A stretch of DNA of 64,000 nucleotides, taken from assembly GCA_028288725.1 (NCBI GenBank), contig JAQGIC010000034.1, positions 46,058-110,057 of the forward strand, in the 5' to 3' direction. The number at the start of each line of letters is the position of its first letter. Positions within the stretch are counted from its first letter, which is position 1. A program made the position numbers and the translations under genes. Of the stretch, positions 20,414 through 29,970 are shown piece after piece. Under the pieces are notes generated by a model. It was not told the origin of the DNA, did not search any database, and was given only the letters and a program-made list of their open reading frames with translations. The DNA comes from Rhodospirillales bacterium (GTDB lineage Bacteria > Pseudomonadota > Alphaproteobacteria > ATCC43930 > CGMCC-115725).

Positions 20414-20858
20414 AGAGGATCTTCCGGTACTGCACGAAGCCCGACCGGTCGGCGATCCGGTCGTAGAGCTTCATGGCATCCTGGTTGGTCTCGTGCGTCA
20501 GCCAATGCACGCGGGCGCAGCCGACCGACCGGGCATGGGCATAGACGAACTCGATCAGCGCGCGGCCCGCGCCGGTGCCGCGCAGGGCCGCGTCGACGTA
20601 GAGATCCTGCAGATAGACATAGTCGCCGACGGTCCAGCATGACCGGTGCCGGATGTGATGGACCAGGCCGATCGCGATGCCGTCGCGGATCGCCAGCGCC
20701 CCGTTCATCGGCTCGGCCGGATCGAGCAGCCGCGCCCAGGTGACGGCGCGGACCTCATCGGCGATCACGGTCTTGTAGAAGGTCAGATAGCCCTGCCACA
20801 GCGCGTCCCAGCGATCGTGATCGTCGGCGTGCAGCGGGCGGACGGTGACTTCGCTCAT
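20412..20858 (-). CDS. GNAT-family N-acetyltransferase
   Basis: A 148-residue single GNAT domain. The acetyl-CoA site is visible in YLQDLYVDAALRGTGAGRAL, the R/Q-x-x-G-x-G/A loop, followed by the helix IEFVYAHARSVG and the strand RVHWLTHETNQDAMKLYDRI. The acceptor substrate cannot be told. The start MSEVTVRPLHADD has a good upstream GGAG-type ribosome site; longer frames have no conserved sequence. It is the first of three reverse-strand genes that interrupt the trpE-trpG neighbourhood. Confidence 0.85.
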   Translation of the reverse strand: MSEVTVRPLHADDHDRWDALWQGYLTFYKTVIADEVRAVTWARLLDPAEPMNGALAIRDGIAIGLVHHIRHRSCWTVGDYVYLQDLYVDAALRGTGAGRALIEFVYAHARSVGCARVHWLTHETNQDAMKLYDRIADRSGFVQYRKIL

Positions 20859-20932
20859 CAGGAGGATCTCCAAAGGAAAACGTCCCCCCATCCTTAGGGC
20901 AGACGGTCGGGCCGGAGCAGCACCAGTGCGCC

Positions 20933-21205
20933 TCAGTCGGCCGGGCCACTTGCCGCCGCGAGCGTCCGATCGACCGCTTCGATCACACGGGCACGGTCGG
21001 CCGCGTCGTTGACCGGCCACCGATCCCACCGGTCGCCGGGCCGGATATCGGCGAACAGGCCCGACGGGTCCTCATGGAAATGCAGGAAGGCCCGGCCCCG
21101 CCGATAGAACACGCCGGGCCGCCGCTCGACCAGCGCCGGGCGCCGGCGCAGCAGCGCGAGCAGGTCGTCGAGACGCGCCAGCGCGGCCGGACCGGCGTGC
21201 TTCAT
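20933..21205 (-). CDS. Small protein of unknown function
   Basis: A 90-residue soluble protein: N-terminal helix ALARLDDLLALLRRRP, then PGVFYRRGRAFLHFHEDP and SGLFADIRPGDRWDRWPV, ending in a helix. The aromatic, HFHED-centred middle looks like a conserved compact domain, but I do not recognise the family. Its ATG overlaps the stop of the upstream deacetylase gene (ATGA), which supports real, coupled translation. It might serve the same envelope process as that gene; this is inference from position only. Confidence 0.65.
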   Translation of the reverse strand: MKHAGPAALARLDDLLALLRRRPALVERRPGVFYRRGRAFLHFHEDPSGLFADIRPGDRWDRWPVNDAADRARVIEAVDRTLAAASGPAD

Positions 21206-22326
21206 CAGCCGCCGGTCTTGGCGACATGGGCCAGCTGGGCCTGCTCGCGCGCGACGATCGCGCTGACCGGCACCAGGCGGAAGCCCTTGGCCGCCGCCGT
21301 CGGCAGCCATTGGCGCAGTTCCGCGATGGTCGCGTCATGGGGATGGCCGATGGCGATGGCGACGCCGTTCTTGCGCGCGACCGCCTCGGTCTGGGCCAGT
21401 TCGCGCGCGACCTCGGGATTGGTCATGAAATTATCGAGGAAGATGTCGCGGCCGACGCTGGCCACGCCCATCTGGCGCGCCGTGGCGAGACCGACCGAGT
21501 GGGGCGTCGTGCGCGAGTCCAGGAAGAACAGCCCCCGGGCGCGCAACTGGTCCAGCACGATGGCCATACCCGGCTGCGATTCGGTGAATTTGCTGCCCAT
21601 ATGGTTGTTGACGCCGACGAACCCGTCGATCCGCCCCAGGCCCCAGATCACGCGTCGGCGCAGCTCGGTGTCGTCCAGCCCGGTGACGAGCGCATTCGGG
21701 CCCGGATCGACGTGGCGCGCCTGCGGCTCCATCGGCATATGCAGCATGATCTCGTCGCCGTGGGCCCGGCCGGTCGCCGTCTGCTTCGCCAGATCCTCGG
21801 CATAGGTCATGAACGACAGCGTCAACGGTCCGGGCAGGGTCATGACCTCGGCCGAACGCTTGCGGTCGAGTCCCATGTCGTCGATCACGATCGCTATCAT
21901 CGGCTGACCGTTGAGCGGCGCCGTCGGCAGAGCATTGCGGCGCCAGGCCGGCTCGCCATGCGGGGCCGGCAGCAGCGGCGCCACGGCGTTCGGTTCCGAC
22001 CTCGCGGGCGCCGCCGGCGGCTCGGCGGGCGGCAGCGAAGCAATCTCCGTCTGCGGCGCCATCGCCTCGGGGTCGTTCTCGGCCGGCTTGCCGGCGGGCG
22101 GCATCTCGCTCGTCGCCTGCTCGATCAGCGGCGCCAGCGCGTCCTCGCCGCGATGCTGATCGGCCTGATGGGGCGCCGGTTGCGGCGGGCGGGGCAGCGA
22201 AACGCTCTTCGTCTCCGGCCGTGATGGGGTCGCGGGCATCAGGATGACCGCCAGGAGGCAGGCCCCGACCGCCAAAGCCGCGGCCGATGCCCAGAGCTGC
22301 CACCGTCGTTTGCCTTTGCCCGCCAT
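21205..22326 (-). CDS. Divergent polysaccharide deacetylase family protein (YibQ-like)
   Basis: A 373-residue protein: N-terminal membrane anchor at about 11-30 ([20 protein letters not shown]), a low-complexity Pro/Ala/Glu linker to about residue 135, then a YibQ-type domain with [31 protein letters not shown] and [13 protein letters not shown], covering the expected metal ligands. The family is related to NodB deacetylases and lies in the periplasm; its substrate is not established. The usual neighbours envC and ctpA are not adjacent here. Confidence 0.88.
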   Translation of the reverse strand: MAGKGKRRWQLWASAAALAVGACLLAVILMPATPSRPETKSVSLPRPPQPAPHQADQHRGEDALAPLIEQATSEMPPAGKPAENDPEAMAPQTEIASLPPAEPPAAPARSEPNAVAPLLPAPHGEPAWRRNALPTAPLNGQPMIAIVIDDMGLDRKRSAEVMTLPGPLTLSFMTYAEDLAKQTATGRAHGDEIMLHMPMEPQARHVDPGPNALVTGLDDTELRRRVIWGLGRIDGFVGVNNHMGSKFTESQPGMAIVLDQLRARGLFFLDSRTTPHSVGLATARQMGVASVGRDIFLDNFMTNPEVARELAQTEAVARKNGVAIAIGHPHDATIAELRQWLPTAAAKGFRLVPVSAIVAREQAQLAHVAKTGG

Positions 22327-22535
22327 GCCTTGTCCGCCCCGTTAACCTTGTTTCACCGTTGTAGCGGGTTCGCCCGGGGCCGTCAGCCGCTTACTGGCCC
22401 GCCTTGCCGCGCGCCAGCCGGCGGTTGCACCCGGGAGCCCCGACGCTACCATGTGCCGCAGACGGCGGGCGAGCGCGCTCGCCGTCGCAGGCCCGCTCCG
22501 TGGCAACGACCGGGTTTCTTCCGCACCCCCGACCT

Positions 22536-22563
22536 TTCGACCGCCCCCGCTAGCTGCTATATG
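22536..22563 (+). promoter_or_regulatory. Candidate promoter for trpG-trpD-trpC-moaC-moeA
   Basis: TTCGAC (22536-22541) and TATATG (22558-22563) are 16 bases apart, about 60 bases before the trpG ATG. The 294-base upstream gap also has a GC-rich inverted repeat GGCGAGCGCGCTCGCC near 22468-22483. No tryptophan-rich leader ORF is seen. Confidence 0.35.
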
Positions 22564-22620
22564 GGGGTTTCCGCCGGCCGACTCGGGCGCCGGCCGGCAG
22601 CCACGGACAAGCGCACACCG

Positions 22621-23205
22621 ATGTTCCTGCTCATCGATAACTACGACAGCTTCACCTACAATCTCTGGCATTACCTGTCGGAGCTCGGGGCCGAGATCAC
22701 GGTCGTGCGCAACGACGCGCTGACGGTGGCCGAGGCCCTGGCGCTGAAGCCGCAAGGGCTGATCCTGTCTCCGGGCCCCGGCACGCCGGCCCAGTCCGGC
22801 ATCACCGTGCCGATCGTCGCGGCGGCGGGATCCCTGCCCGTCCTGGGCGTCTGCCTGGGCCATCAGGCGATCGGCGAGGCGTTCGGCGGCAAGGTCGTCC
22901 GCGCGCCGGCGCCGATGCATGGCAAGCTGAGCCCAGTCAGACATTGGAACGGCGGTCTGTTCCAGGGCCTGCCCGACCCGGTCAATGTCACCCGCTATCA
23001 TTCGCTGATCGTGGAGCGCGCCAGCCTGCCGGCCTCGCTCAAGATCACGGCCGAAACCGCGGACGGCATCATCATGGGCCTGGAACATGTCGAGCGGCCG
23101 ATCCATGGCGTGCAGTTCCACCCCGAAAGCATCGCGTCGGAGGCCGGCAAGCCGCTGCTCGCCAATTTCCTGACGCTCGCGACCGGCCGGAAAATCGCGG
23201 CATGA
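22621..23205 (+). CDS. trpG: Anthranilate synthase component II (glutamine amidotransferase)
   Basis: A 194-residue class-I amidotransferase with [22 protein letters not shown], nucleophile C78 in [11 protein letters not shown] and the His-Glu dyad in HGVQFHPES. It supplies ammonia to TrpE and could also serve 4-amino-4-deoxychorismate synthesis. The ATG at 22621 is chosen because conservation begins there; an in-frame ATG at 22561 overlaps the likely -10 element. The stop overlaps trpD as ATGA. Confidence 0.96.
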   Translation: MFLLIDNYDSFTYNLWHYLSELGAEITVVRNDALTVAEALALKPQGLILSPGPGTPAQSGITVPIVAAAGSLPVLGVCLGHQAIGEAFGGKVVRAPAPMHGKLSPVRHWNGGLFQGLPDPVNVTRYHSLIVERASLPASLKITAETADGIIMGLEHVERPIHGVQFHPESIASEAGKPLLANFLTLATGRKIAA

Positions 23206-24230
23206 CCCAGCCGAACTTCAAGCTCTGGCTGGCCGAGCTCGCCAACGGCAAGCTGCTGGACGAGCAGGAGGCCGAGGCCGCGTTCGACATGATGATGTCG
23301 GGCGATGCGACCCCGTCTCAGATGGGCGCGTTCCTGATGGCGCTGCGCCTGCGCGGCGAGACGGTCGAGGAAATCACCGGTGCTGCCCGCAGCATGCGCG
23401 CACGCGTGCTGTCGATCGACGCGCCGGCCGGCGCCATCGACACCTGCGGCACCGGCGGCGACGGCAGCGGCACGTTCAACATCTCGACCGCGGCGTCCTT
23501 CGTCATCGCCGCCTGCGGTGTCCCGGTCGCGAAGCACGGCAACCGCGCGCTCTCGTCCAAGTCCGGTGCGGCCGACGTGCTGACCGCGCTGGGCGTCAAT
23601 ATCGACGCCCCGATGCCGCTCGTCCGCAAGGCGATCTGGGAAAACAAAGTCGGCTTTCTGATGGCGCCGCGCCATCACGGCGCCATGCGGCATGTCGGTC
23701 CGACCCGGGTCGAGCTCGGCACCCGCACCATCTTCAATCTGCTGGGCCCGCTGACCAACCCGGCCGGGGTGAAGCGCCAGGTCATGGGCGTGTTCGCCGC
23801 CAAATGGGTCGCCCCCCTGGCCGAGGTGCTGCACCGCCTGGGCAGCGAAGCCTGCTGGGTCGTCCATGGCGAGGGGCTCGACGAGCTGACCACCGCCGGC
23901 ACCAGCCATGTCGCCTCGCTGAAGCACGGCCGGATCGAGAGCTTCACGCTGACCGCCGCCGATGCCGGCCTGCCCGAGGCGCGCCGGGAGGATCTGCTGG
24001 GCGGCACGCCCGACGAAAATGCGGTGATGATGCGGGCATTGCTCGGCGGCGCCAAAGGACCGATCCGCGATATCGTGGCCCTGAACAGCGCCGCGGCGCT
24101 GATCGTCGGCGGCAAGGCCGCGGACCTGCGCGCCGGGGTGAGGCTCGCCCTGGAAGCGCTCGAAAGCGGTGCCGCCAGAGGCGTGCTCGATCGGTTGATC
24201 GAGATTACCAATTCGACGGAAACAGCATGA
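23202..24230 (+). CDS. trpD: Anthranilate phosphoribosyltransferase
   Basis: A 342-residue protein with the PRPP-binding loop [17 protein letters not shown] near 80, [17 protein letters not shown], and [18 protein letters not shown]. It joins anthranilate to PRPP in the second step of tryptophan synthesis. It overlaps both neighbours by 4 bases (ATGA at 23202 and 24227). Length is standard. Confidence 0.97.
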   Translation: MTQPNFKLWLAELANGKLLDEQEAEAAFDMMMSGDATPSQMGAFLMALRLRGETVEEITGAARSMRARVLSIDAPAGAIDTCGTGGDGSGTFNISTAASFVIAACGVPVAKHGNRALSSKSGAADVLTALGVNIDAPMPLVRKAIWENKVGFLMAPRHHGAMRHVGPTRVELGTRTIFNLLGPLTNPAGVKRQVMGVFAAKWVAPLAEVLHRLGSEACWVVHGEGLDELTTAGTSHVASLKHGRIESFTLTAADAGLPEARREDLLGGTPDENAVMMRALLGGAKGPIRDIVALNSAAALIVGGKAADLRAGVRLALEALESGAARGVLDRLIEITNSTETA

Positions 24231-25024
24231 GCGACATCCTCGCCGAAATCGTCGCGCGTAAACGGGCCGATCTGAAGGCCGTCAAGGCCGAGCATCCGTT
24301 TGCCGAAATCGATCACGCGGCCCGGGCGAGCGCCGCCCCGCGCGGTTTCGCCGCCGCGATCGACGCCAAGCTGGCGGCCGGCCGCTACGCGCTGATCACC
24401 GAGATCAAGCAGGCCTCGCCGTCCGGCGGGCTGATCCGGCCGGAATTCCATCCGGCCGCCCTCGCCCGCGCCTATGAGGATGCCGGTGCCGCCTGCCTGT
24501 CGGTGCTGACCGACGGCCCGTATTTCCAGGGCACCATCGCCCATCTGCAGGCCGCCCGCGGCGCCGTCGCCCTGCCGGTGCTGCGCAAGGACTTCACGGT
24601 CGACCCGTACCAGATCGCCGAGTCGCGCGCGATCGGGGCCGATTGCATCCTGATCATCATGGCGGCGCTGGGCGAGGGGCGCGCGGCCGAACTGGCGGCC
24701 GCCGCGCGCGATTATGGTCTGGATGTGCTGGTCGAGGTGCATGACCGGGCCGAGCTGGACCGGGCGCTGAAGCTCGATATCCGGCTGTTCGGCATCAACA
24801 ACCGCAACCTCAAGACCTTGAAGACCGATCTGGCGACGACCGAGGAACTGGCCGCGGCCGTCCCGAAGGATCGGGTGCTGGTCAGCGAGAGCGGGCTCAA
24901 GACTGCGGCCGATCTCGAGCGCATGGCCCAGGTCGGCGCCCGGACCTTCCTGGTCGGCGAATCCCTGCTGCGGCAGGAGGACGTCACGCAGGCGACCCTG
25001 CGCCTGCAGGGGCTGGCGGCATGA
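24227..25024 (+). CDS. trpC: Indole-3-glycerol phosphate synthase
   Basis: A 265-residue TIM barrel starting [16 protein letters not shown] and containing [37 protein letters not shown] and [16 protein letters not shown]. It closes the indole ring from carboxyphenylamino-deoxyribulose phosphate. It is not fused to TrpF. The start overlaps the trpD stop and the stop overlaps moaC, both as ATGA. Confidence 0.97.
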   Translation: MSDILAEIVARKRADLKAVKAEHPFAEIDHAARASAAPRGFAAAIDAKLAAGRYALITEIKQASPSGGLIRPEFHPAALARAYEDAGAACLSVLTDGPYFQGTIAHLQAARGAVALPVLRKDFTVDPYQIAESRAIGADCILIIMAALGEGRAAELAAAARDYGLDVLVEVHDRAELDRALKLDIRLFGINNRNLKTLKTDLATTEELAAAVPKDRVLVSESGLKTAADLERMAQVGARTFLVGESLLRQEDVTQATLRLQGLAA

Positions 25025-25500
25025 GCGGTCTCACCCATTTCGATGCCGAGGGCCGTGCCGTCATGGTCGATGTCTCGGACAAGGCCGAGACCGATCGGAT
25101 CGCCGTCGCGCGCGGCTCGGTCACCATGGCGCCGGAAACGCTGGAGCGGATCCGCCTGGGCACGATCGCCAAGGGCGACGTGCTGTCGGTCGCGCGCCTC
25201 GCCGGCATCATGGGCGCCAAGCGGACGCCCGACCTGATCCCGCTGTGCCATCCGCTGGCGCTGAGCTCGGTCAAGCTCGACCTGACGCTGGTACCGGAGC
25301 GCAACGCGGTCGAGATCGAAGCGACCTGTAAATTGCGCGGCCGCACCGGGGTCGAGATGGAGGCGCTGACCGCCGTCTCGGTCGCGGCGCTGACCATCTA
25401 CGACATGGTCAAGGCGATCGACCGCGCCATGGTGATCGGCGAAATCCGCCTGATCCACAAATCCGGCGGCAAGTCGGGCACCTGGGAAGCCACGCCATGA
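25021..25500 (+). CDS. moaC: Cyclic pyranopterin monophosphate synthase
   Basis: A 159-residue protein with the MoaC hallmarks [43 protein letters not shown], and [20 protein letters not shown] with the active-site residues. It turns the MoaA product into cyclic pyranopterin monophosphate in molybdenum cofactor synthesis. moaC-moeA attached to trpDC is a recurrent alphaproteobacterial order. ATGA overlaps on both sides. Confidence 0.97.
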   Translation: MSGLTHFDAEGRAVMVDVSDKAETDRIAVARGSVTMAPETLERIRLGTIAKGDVLSVARLAGIMGAKRTPDLIPLCHPLALSSVKLDLTLVPERNAVEIEATCKLRGRTGVEMEALTAVSVAALTIYDMVKAIDRAMVIGEIRLIHKSGGKSGTWEATP

Positions 25501-26720
25501 TCTCCGTCGAAGACGCGCTCGCCCAGATCTGCGGCAGCCTGACGCCGCTGGGCGCGGAACAGGTTTCGCTCAGCGACGCCCATGGCCGCGTGCTGGCCGA
25601 GGATCTGGCCGCGCGCCGGACCCAGCCGCCCTTCGCCGTCTCGGCCATGGACGGCTATGCCGTGCGCGCCGTCGATATCGCGGGCCTGCCGAAGCGGCTG
25701 AAGCTGGTCGGCTATATCCCGGCCGGCGGGAGCCACGACGGTGTGGTCGGCATCGGCGAGGCGGTGCGCATCTTCACCGGCGCGAGGTTGCCCGACGGCG
25801 CCGACGCGGTCGTGATCCAGGAGGATACCGAAGCCGGCGACGGCACCGTTTTGGTCAAGGACACGGTCGGACCGTTCGAGCCCGGCCGCCATGTCCGCCA
25901 GGCCGGCATCGATTTCGTCGAGGGCCAGATCGGGCTCAAGGGCGGGCGCCGCCTGACCGCGCGCGACGTGGGCTTGGCCGCGGCGATGAACCGGCCCTGG
26001 CTGCTGGTGCATCGGCGGCCCCGCGTCGCCATTCTGCCGACCGGCGACGAGGTGGCGCTGCCCGGCGATCCGATCGGCCCGAACCAGATCGTCAGCTCCA
26101 ACGGCTCGGCGCTGGGCGCGCTCGTCGTGGCCTGCGGCGGCGTGCCGATCCAACTGGGCATCGCGCGCGACGACAGCGATACGCTCAAGACCATGGCCCA
26201 AGGCGCTGCCGGCGCGGATTTGCTGGTGACGATCGGCGGCGCCTCGGTCGGCGAGCATGATCTGGTCAAGAAGGCGCTTGGTGAGATCGGCCTGTCGGTC
26301 GATTTCTGGAAGATCGCCATGCGGCCGGGCAAGCCGCTGATGTTTGGGCGGCTGGGCACGACCGCGGTACTGGGCCTGCCCGGCAACCCGGTCTCCGCCC
26401 TCGTGTGCGGCATGCTGTTCCTCAAGCCCGCAATCGAGCGGCTGCAAGGGTTGCCGGGATCCGGACCGGCCCTAGAACCGGCACGCGCCGGCGCCGATCT
26501 AAAGGCGAATGACGGGCGGCAGGATTATATGCGGGCGCGGCTGTCGCGCGATGCCGACGGCGCGCTGGTCGCGCTGCCCTTCACCAAGCAGGATTCCTCG
26601 ATGATGTCGGCGCTCGCCGGCGCCGACTGCCTGGTGGTGCGACCGCCGCTCGCCCCGGCCGTGCCGGCCGGCGGTCGGCTCAACATCATCCGGCTGTCGG
26701 ACAGTCACGCCATCCTCTGA
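25497..26720 (+). CDS. moeA: Molybdopterin molybdenumtransferase
   Basis: A 407-residue four-domain Moe[16 protein letters not shown] near 45, [17 protein letters not shown], the MPT-binding domain [17 protein letters not shown] and [26 protein letters not shown] and [10 protein letters not shown], then a beta-rich C-terminal domain. It inserts molybdate into adenylylated molybdopterin. It ends the five-gene overlap chain, 29 bases before the lexA promoter. Confidence 0.96.
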   Translation: MISVEDALAQICGSLTPLGAEQVSLSDAHGRVLAEDLAARRTQPPFAVSAMDGYAVRAVDIAGLPKRLKLVGYIPAGGSHDGVVGIGEAVRIFTGARLPDGADAVVIQEDTEAGDGTVLVKDTVGPFEPGRHVRQAGIDFVEGQIGLKGGRRLTARDVGLAAAMNRPWLLVHRRPRVAILPTGDEVALPGDPIGPNQIVSSNGSALGALVVACGGVPIQLGIARDDSDTLKTMAQGAAGADLLVTIGGASVGEHDLVKKALGEIGLSVDFWKIAMRPGKPLMFGRLGTTAVLGLPGNPVSALVCGMLFLKPAIERLQGLPGSGPALEPARAGADLKANDGRQDYMRARLSRDADGALVALPFTKQDSSMMSALAGADCLVVRPPLAPAVPAGGRLNIIRLSDSHAIL

Positions 26721-26749
26721 CAAAGTCCGCGTTGCCACCGCTTCGACAC

Positions 26750-26778
26750 TTGACCGACGCCGAGAACTAAACTAGAAC
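26750..26778 (+). promoter_or_regulatory. lexA promoter with overlapping SOS box
   Basis: TTGACC (26750-26755), a 17-base spacer and TAGAAC (26773-26778) form a good sigma-70 promoter. Lying over the spacer and -10 is GAAC-N7-GAAC (26764-26778), the reverse complement of the alphaproteobacterial LexA site GTTC-N7-GTTC. Bound LexA would block the promoter, so lexA should be self-repressed and DNA-damage inducible. Confidence 0.85.
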
Positions 26779-26861
26779 ATCTAACGGTGTTTAGGTTTTG
26801 TTCCCTTGTTGCCCCTCAAGACTTTCGGTCGCGGGCAACGATCAAGATGAGGTGCGGTGCG

Positions 26862-27599
26862 ATGTTGACGAAGAAGCAGCATGAACTCCTGGTCTTCATC
26901 AACGAGCGTCTGGCCGAAAGCGGCGTCTCTCCCTCCTTCGAGGAGATGAAGGAGGCGCTGAACCTGAAATCCAAGTCCGGCATCCATCGCCTGATCAGCG
27001 GTCTGGAGGAGCGCGGCTTCATCAAGCGGCTCGCCCACCGCGCGCGCGCGCTGGAGGTCGTCAAGCTGCCCGACGCCTTCGCCGCGGCGGCACCGGCCCA
27101 GGCGAAGCCGGCGGAGCGCAGCGGCAAGTTCTCGCCGACCGTGATCCGGGGCGATTTCAAGTCGGCCTTCCCCGGGGCTCCCTCGGGCGGTGAGACATCC
27201 GGCAGCGAGACGGAGGCGGTGCAGTTGCCGCTCTATGGCCGGATCGCCGCCGGCACGCCGATCGCGGCATTGCGCGATACCAGCAACACGATCGGCATTC
27301 CGGCCTCCATGCTGACCGGCAGTGCCGAGCATTACGCGCTGGAAGTGGCCGGCGACAGCATGATCGAGGCCGGCGTGTTCGACGGCGACACGGTGATCAT
27401 CCAGCGCTGCGACACCGCCGACAACGGCACGATCGTCGTGGCCCTGGTCGATGATGAGGAAGTCACGCTGAAGCGCATCCGCCGCAAGGGCGCCTCGATC
27501 GCGCTCGAACCGGCCAACAAGACCTATGAGACGCGCATCTTCGGGCCGGACCGGGTCAAGGTGCAGGGTCGTCTGGTCGGCCTGATGCGGCGCTATTAG
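26862..27599 (+). CDS. lexA: LexA repressor
   Basis: A 245-residue SOS repressor. The N-terminal winged helix spans about 1-66 ([10 protein letters not shown], then [19 protein letters not shown]). The C-terminal protease domain shows the cleavage site A130-G131 in [10 protein letters not shown], nucleophile S166 in AGDSMIEAG and general base K204 in VTLKRI. The linker is longer than in E. coli. The ATG at 26862 is chosen because it opens the DNA-binding domain. The last 44 bases overlap the convergent comEC gene. Confidence 0.97.
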   Translation: MLTKKQHELLVFINERLAESGVSPSFEEMKEALNLKSKSGIHRLISGLEERGFIKRLAHRARALEVVKLPDAFAAAAPAQAKPAERSGKFSPTVIRGDFKSAFPGAPSGGETSGSETEAVQLPLYGRIAAGTPIAALRDTSNTIGIPASMLTGSAEHYALEVAGDSMIEAGVFDGDTVIIQRCDTADNGTIVVALVDDEEVTLKRIRRKGASIALEPANKTYETRIFGPDRVKVQGRLVGLMRRY

Positions 27600-29766
27600 G
27601 CACGCGCACCGGAAAGCTCGGTACCCACGGCCGCTCGCCGCGCCGGGCGTTGGCGCTTTCGATCCGCAGCGGATCGTCGAGCCACAGCGCGGTCGCCCCG
27701 TTGCGACGCAAATCCACCAGATCGATCAATCGGGTCCTGCCGCGACAGGCGCGCGGCGCCCGGACGAGCGACAGCACGAGATCGGACGAGCGGCATTCCT
27801 CGTCGAGCGCCCGCGTCTCGCGCACCAACGCGATACGCCGGCCGTTGCGCAGGAGAATGCAGGCGTCGGCATCGCAGCGTAGGGCGCCTTGCTCGACCGT
27901 TTCTCCTGCCGACGGCAGCACTCCTGACGACATCCCGCCGGCCGTCCTGAGCCAGCTTTCCGCGGCGAGGCGATCCGCGCGCTCGGACGACAGAAGATAG
28001 CCCGGGCCGGAGCGCACCGCGATCAGCCCGCCATCACCGGCCAGCAGCAGGTCCGGCGGGTGCGCCGTGGTCAGGCTGGCGATGCCGACGATGATCGGCA
28101 GCGCGCCCCAGCGACGCCAGGATGTGCGCCAGAGCGCCAGCCACAGGCCGCCGCCTGCGATCAGCAGCAGCCCCCAATCCGGCATCGACGGCAGATCGAG
28201 CGCGGCAGCGGGCAGGCCGGCGGTCCAATGGGCAACCTGCTCGATCAGTTGGATGCCCCAGCCCATCGGCACGAGCCCGATGCTTTCCAGGCCGAACGGC
28301 ATCAACAGGCAGGATACCAGCGCCCAAGGCATCACCCAGATACCGGCGAGCGGCACCGCGATCAGGTTCGCCGGAACGGAGAACAAAGCGAACCGGTTGA
28401 AATGGTAGATCGCGAATGCCGCCGTGCCCAAGGTCGCGATCACGGTGGTGAGCGCGATGCCCAGCAGATGCAGCAGGCCGAGGCCGATCGGTCCGGCGCC
28501 CTGCCGCAGCCCGCCGAGACGGGCGCCCCAGGCTTCGTAGAACGCGATCAGGCCCAGCACGGCGGCGAAGGACATCTGGAAGCTGACGCCGACGATCGCG
28601 ACCGGATCGATCGCCATGACCAGAAAGGCGGCCCAGGCGAGGCTGCGCATGCTGATCGGTTGCCGGTCGATCAGGATCGCCAGCAGCGCCAGCGCGCACA
28701 TGACGAAGGCGCGCTGGGTCGGCACCGCCGCACCCGAGATCGCCAGATAGAGGGCCGCCAGCACCAGGGCCGCGAATGCCGCCCATTTCTTGATCGGCCG
28801 CCGGAGCGCCACGCGCGGCACCAGCGCCAAGGCCGCGCGGACCGCGAAGAAACCGACGCCGGTGGCGAGCGTCATGTGCAGCCCGGCGATGACCAGCAGA
28901 TGGGCCAGGCCCGAATCCCGGAAATCCTGATTGATCGCCTCGGGAATGGCGCCGCGCTCGCCGGTGATGATCGCGGCGGCGATGGCGCCTTCCGGCCCGG
29001 GCAGGGCTGCATGGATCCGCGCGGTCATCGCGCTGCGCACCGCTCGGAGCGCCGTCGTGAGGCCGCTCTCGGGCGCCGGCAGAATGAGGACGGGACCGAC
29101 GGCGAACCCGACCGCGCCCAGCCGCTGATAGAAGGCCTGGCGCTGGAAATCGAAGCCGCCGGGCAAGGCCGGCGCCGGCGGCGGCATGAGGATGGCGGCG
29201 GTTTGCAGGCGGTCGCCGACCACCGGCACGGCACTGCCGGGTTTCAACCGCACCCGGACCCGCGCCGGCGTGCGGTCCGGTTCCAACCGATCGATATGCG
29301 GTGCGGCCAGCGTGATGCGCAGGCCCTCGGTCAGGGTTTCGACATCGACGATCCGACCATCGAGCGCCACCGGCCCTATCCGCCGCTCCAGCACCGGCGC
29401 CGCGACCCGCCAGGTCTCGAACTGGGCGGCCGCGAAACCGCTCGCCGCCAGGCAGAGCGGCAGCGACATCAGCAGAATGCCGGGCGCCGACGGATGGCTG
29501 CTGCGCCGGGCCCAAAGGCTGATCCCCGCGAGCGGGAGCGCCGCGGCGAGGCCCAGCCAAGGCCAGGGCTCGCCGCGCAGGATGAAATAGCCGCCGATCC
29601 CGTGCGCGAAGGCGACGGGCAGCCAGAGGATCCAGCGCTCGCGCTCGGCAATCAGCCGCCGGAGCAGGCCGCGCGCGACCGCCACAGGATCGATCGGCCG
29701 CAGCGGGCGCGAGAATGGGTGCAAGGCGGCACCGGCCGATCCGCTTCCCACCACCTCATCGACCAT
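27556..29766 (-). CDS. comEC: ComEC/Rec2-family DNA uptake channel protein
   Basis: A 736-residue integral membrane protein: N-terminal DUF4131-type region with two hydrophobic stretches, an extracytoplasmic segment, then the Competence domain with [10 protein letters not shown] near 295 and many membrane helices to about 570. The C-terminal region [20 protein letters not shown] resembles the metallo-beta-lactamase-like tail, but no HxHxDH metal motif is present. It would pass single-stranded DNA across the inner membrane; whether this organism is competent is unknown. Its stop lies inside the lexA coding region. Confidence 0.88.
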   Translation of the reverse strand: MVDEVVGSGSAGAALHPFSRPLRPIDPVAVARGLLRRLIAERERWILWLPVAFAHGIGGYFILRGEPWPWLGLAAALPLAGISLWARRSSHPSAPGILLMSLPLCLAASGFAAAQFETWRVAAPVLERRIGPVALDGRIVDVETLTEGLRITLAAPHIDRLEPDRTPARVRVRLKPGSAVPVVGDRLQTAAILMPPPAPALPGGFDFQRQAFYQRLGAVGFAVGPVLILPAPESGLTTALRAVRSAMTARIHAALPGPEGAIAAAIITGERGAIPEAINQDFRDSGLAHLLVIAGLHMTLATGVGFFAVRAALALVPRVALRRPIKKWAAFAALVLAALYLAISGAAVPTQRAFVMCALALLAILIDRQPISMRSLAWAAFLVMAIDPVAIVGVSFQMSFAAVLGLIAFYEAWGARLGGLRQGAGPIGLGLLHLLGIALTTVIATLGTAAFAIYHFNRFALFSVPANLIAVPLAGIWVMPWALVSCLLMPFGLESIGLVPMGWGIQLIEQVAHWTAGLPAAALDLPSMPDWGLLLIAGGGLWLALWRTSWRRWGALPIIVGIASLTTAHPPDLLLAGDGGLIAVRSGPGYLLSSERADRLAAESWLRTAGGMSSGVLPSAGETVEQGALRCDADACILLRNGRRIALVRETRALDEECRSSDLVLSLVRAPRACRGRTRLIDLVDLRRNGATALWLDDPLRIESANARRGERPWVPSFPVRVPNSAASGRPDDPAP

Positions 29767-29970
29767 TGCCCAGCCTCGCCCGAGGACGCAAAACCGACCG
29801 GGACTATAGCCTCAAGGTTGTATCGACGACCAGCGGCATGGCATAGCCCGCCAAATACGTGACGCTGCTCGGCGACGCTCCGGGTGCACGACGCTCTGGC
29901 GATTATGCGTCGCGATGCTATGGTCGCGGCCGCTTGGCATTCAGCCATTTCCTACGTCCCCGAGTGACCG

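Noticed and set aside
22330..22620. 97-codon in-frame extension of trpG
   Set aside because: TrpG conservation starts at [11 protein letters not shown]; the extension is Arg/Pro-rich and overlaps the likely promoter.
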